64,000 nucleotides of DNA from Bacteroidales bacterium. Its GTDB lineage: Bacteria > Bacteroidota > Bacteroidia > Bacteroidales > UBA12077. Shown here in pieces: positions 63,596 through 64,000 of the stretch. The position numbers and the translations under genes are program-made. Positions within the stretch are counted from its first letter, which is position 1, and each line of letters starts with the position of its first letter. Below the pieces are notes generated by a model. It searched no databases, was not told the DNA's origin, and saw nothing but the letters and a program-made list of their open reading frames with translations. The stretch lies in NCBI GenBank assembly GCA_013138975.1, contig WTBR01000104.1, positions 1-64,000 of the forward strand. Reading direction: 5' to 3'.

Positions 63596-63994
63596 ATGGC
63601 TAATCTATTTTCACTTTCAGAAGCTGCATCTATAGCTCTACATGGAGTTATCTTAATTGCAAAAGAAAATGGAGGGTTAAATGTTATTAAAATTGCGGAA
63701 CGCACTGATACTTCTAAACATCATGTTGCAAAAGTAATGCAACGTTTGGTTAAGGCTGGATTCTTAACATCTCAACGTGGCCCTAGTGGAGGATTTCTAC
63801 TAAAAAAAGATCCGGCAAGCATTACTTTTCTCGATATTTATGAAAATATAGAAGGCCCTATTGAAGTAAGTGATTGCCCCATGGATAAACAAATATGTCC
63901 ATTTGACAAATGCATCATTGATAATGTAACAAACAAAATGACAATTGAATTTAGAAATTTTTTAAGTAATCAAACAATTGATAAATATTTATAA
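63596..63994 (+). CDS. Rrf2-family transcriptional regulator with Fe-S cysteines
   Basis: 132 residues. N-terminal winged helix (SLSEAASIALHGVILIAK, TSKHHVAKVMQRLVKAGFL, SQRGPSGGF as recognition wing) and the Rrf2 cysteine set near the C-terminus: C-x6-C-x4-C in DCPMDKQICPFDKC, suggesting an Fe-S cluster sensor of the IscR/NsrR type. The target genes are not in view. The frame is open to 63527, but a -7 box lies there, and MANLFSLSEA is a standard Rrf2 start. Confidence 0.88.
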   Translation: MANLFSLSEAASIALHGVILIAKENGGLNVIKIAERTDTSKHHVAKVMQRLVKAGFLTSQRGPSGGFLLKKDPASITFLDIYENIEGPIEVSDCPMDKQICPFDKCIIDNVTNKMTIEFRNFLSNQTIDKYL

Positions 63995-64000
63995 ATATAA

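Overview
The window is an AT-rich stretch (by eye about 30% GC) of a Bacteroidota chromosome, most likely a Bacteroidales/Marinilabiliales-type marine or anaerobic lineage (the order is inference). Evidence for the phylum: many start sites are preceded by a TAnnTTTG -7 box (in one case the full TTG-N19-TATATTTG), Shine-Dalgarno sequences are mostly absent, and lineage-typical families are present (DUF5686 with a carboxypeptidase-like regulatory domain, PepSY-TM, 576-residue LysS, fused AmrB-AmrA). Most of the window is ordinary core genome: the lipA 5' end, lysS-gpsA-pgi, the elongasome operon purH-mreB-mreC-mreD-pbp2-rodA (26005 to 18790), rsmA-mgtE, recQ, kdsD-tatC-DUF5686, lptB, tRNA-Leu(UAG), tig-clpP-clpX and thyA-folA.

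Layout. 1-4068: lipA end, a lipoprotein phosphoesterase and a patatin-like membrane protein. 4412-11515: lysS, gpsA, pgi, a BASS transporter and an acyltransferase. 11516-13480: a small accessory island with a nucleoside-deoxyribosyltransferase/TIR-like gene bracketed by 14-bp inverted repeats, then a lipoprotein gene with a stop codon in its signal peptide. 13482-18787: a secreted protein, a COG2403 (cyclic-2,3-diphosphoglycerate-synthetase-like) GTPase, AcpH and a long KamA-family radical SAM protein. 18790-26005: cell shape operon. 26381-28283: His-rich lipoprotein, PepSY-TM protein, LysE-type exporter. 30769-35645: membrane proteins leading into a copper cluster (CDF-like protein, tandem structured leader RNAs, DUF302, CopZ-like HMA protein, CopA). 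36083-41052: an AmmeMemoRadiSam set whose three products all carry export or membrane signals. 41198-54972: glycosyltransferase, lone OppC-type permease, ABC exporter, RecQ, KdsD, TatC, outer-membrane proteins, LptB. 55385-59071: tRNA-Leu, trigger factor, ClpP, ClpX. 59153-61889: a REP/RAYT island. 61896-63994: folA, thyA, a long palindrome and an Rrf2 regulator.

The most unusual structures are: (1) a REP-associated tyrosine transposase (RAYT) whose 3' end plus its REP hairpin is repeated four more times in tandem with a frame-preserving 207-bp period, plus a 143-bp duplication of its 5' flank on the far side of a DUF2971 gene; (2) two tandem copies, exactly 200 bp apart, of a hairpin-terminator RNA just upstream of the copper operon, with all stem substitutions pairing-compatible and an invariant 45-nt loop; and (3) the apparently extracytoplasmic AmmeMemoRadiSam set. 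Several start codons were placed downstream of the longest open frame because a promoter box, a terminator or only a TTG codon lies in the extra sequence; each case is stated in its entry.
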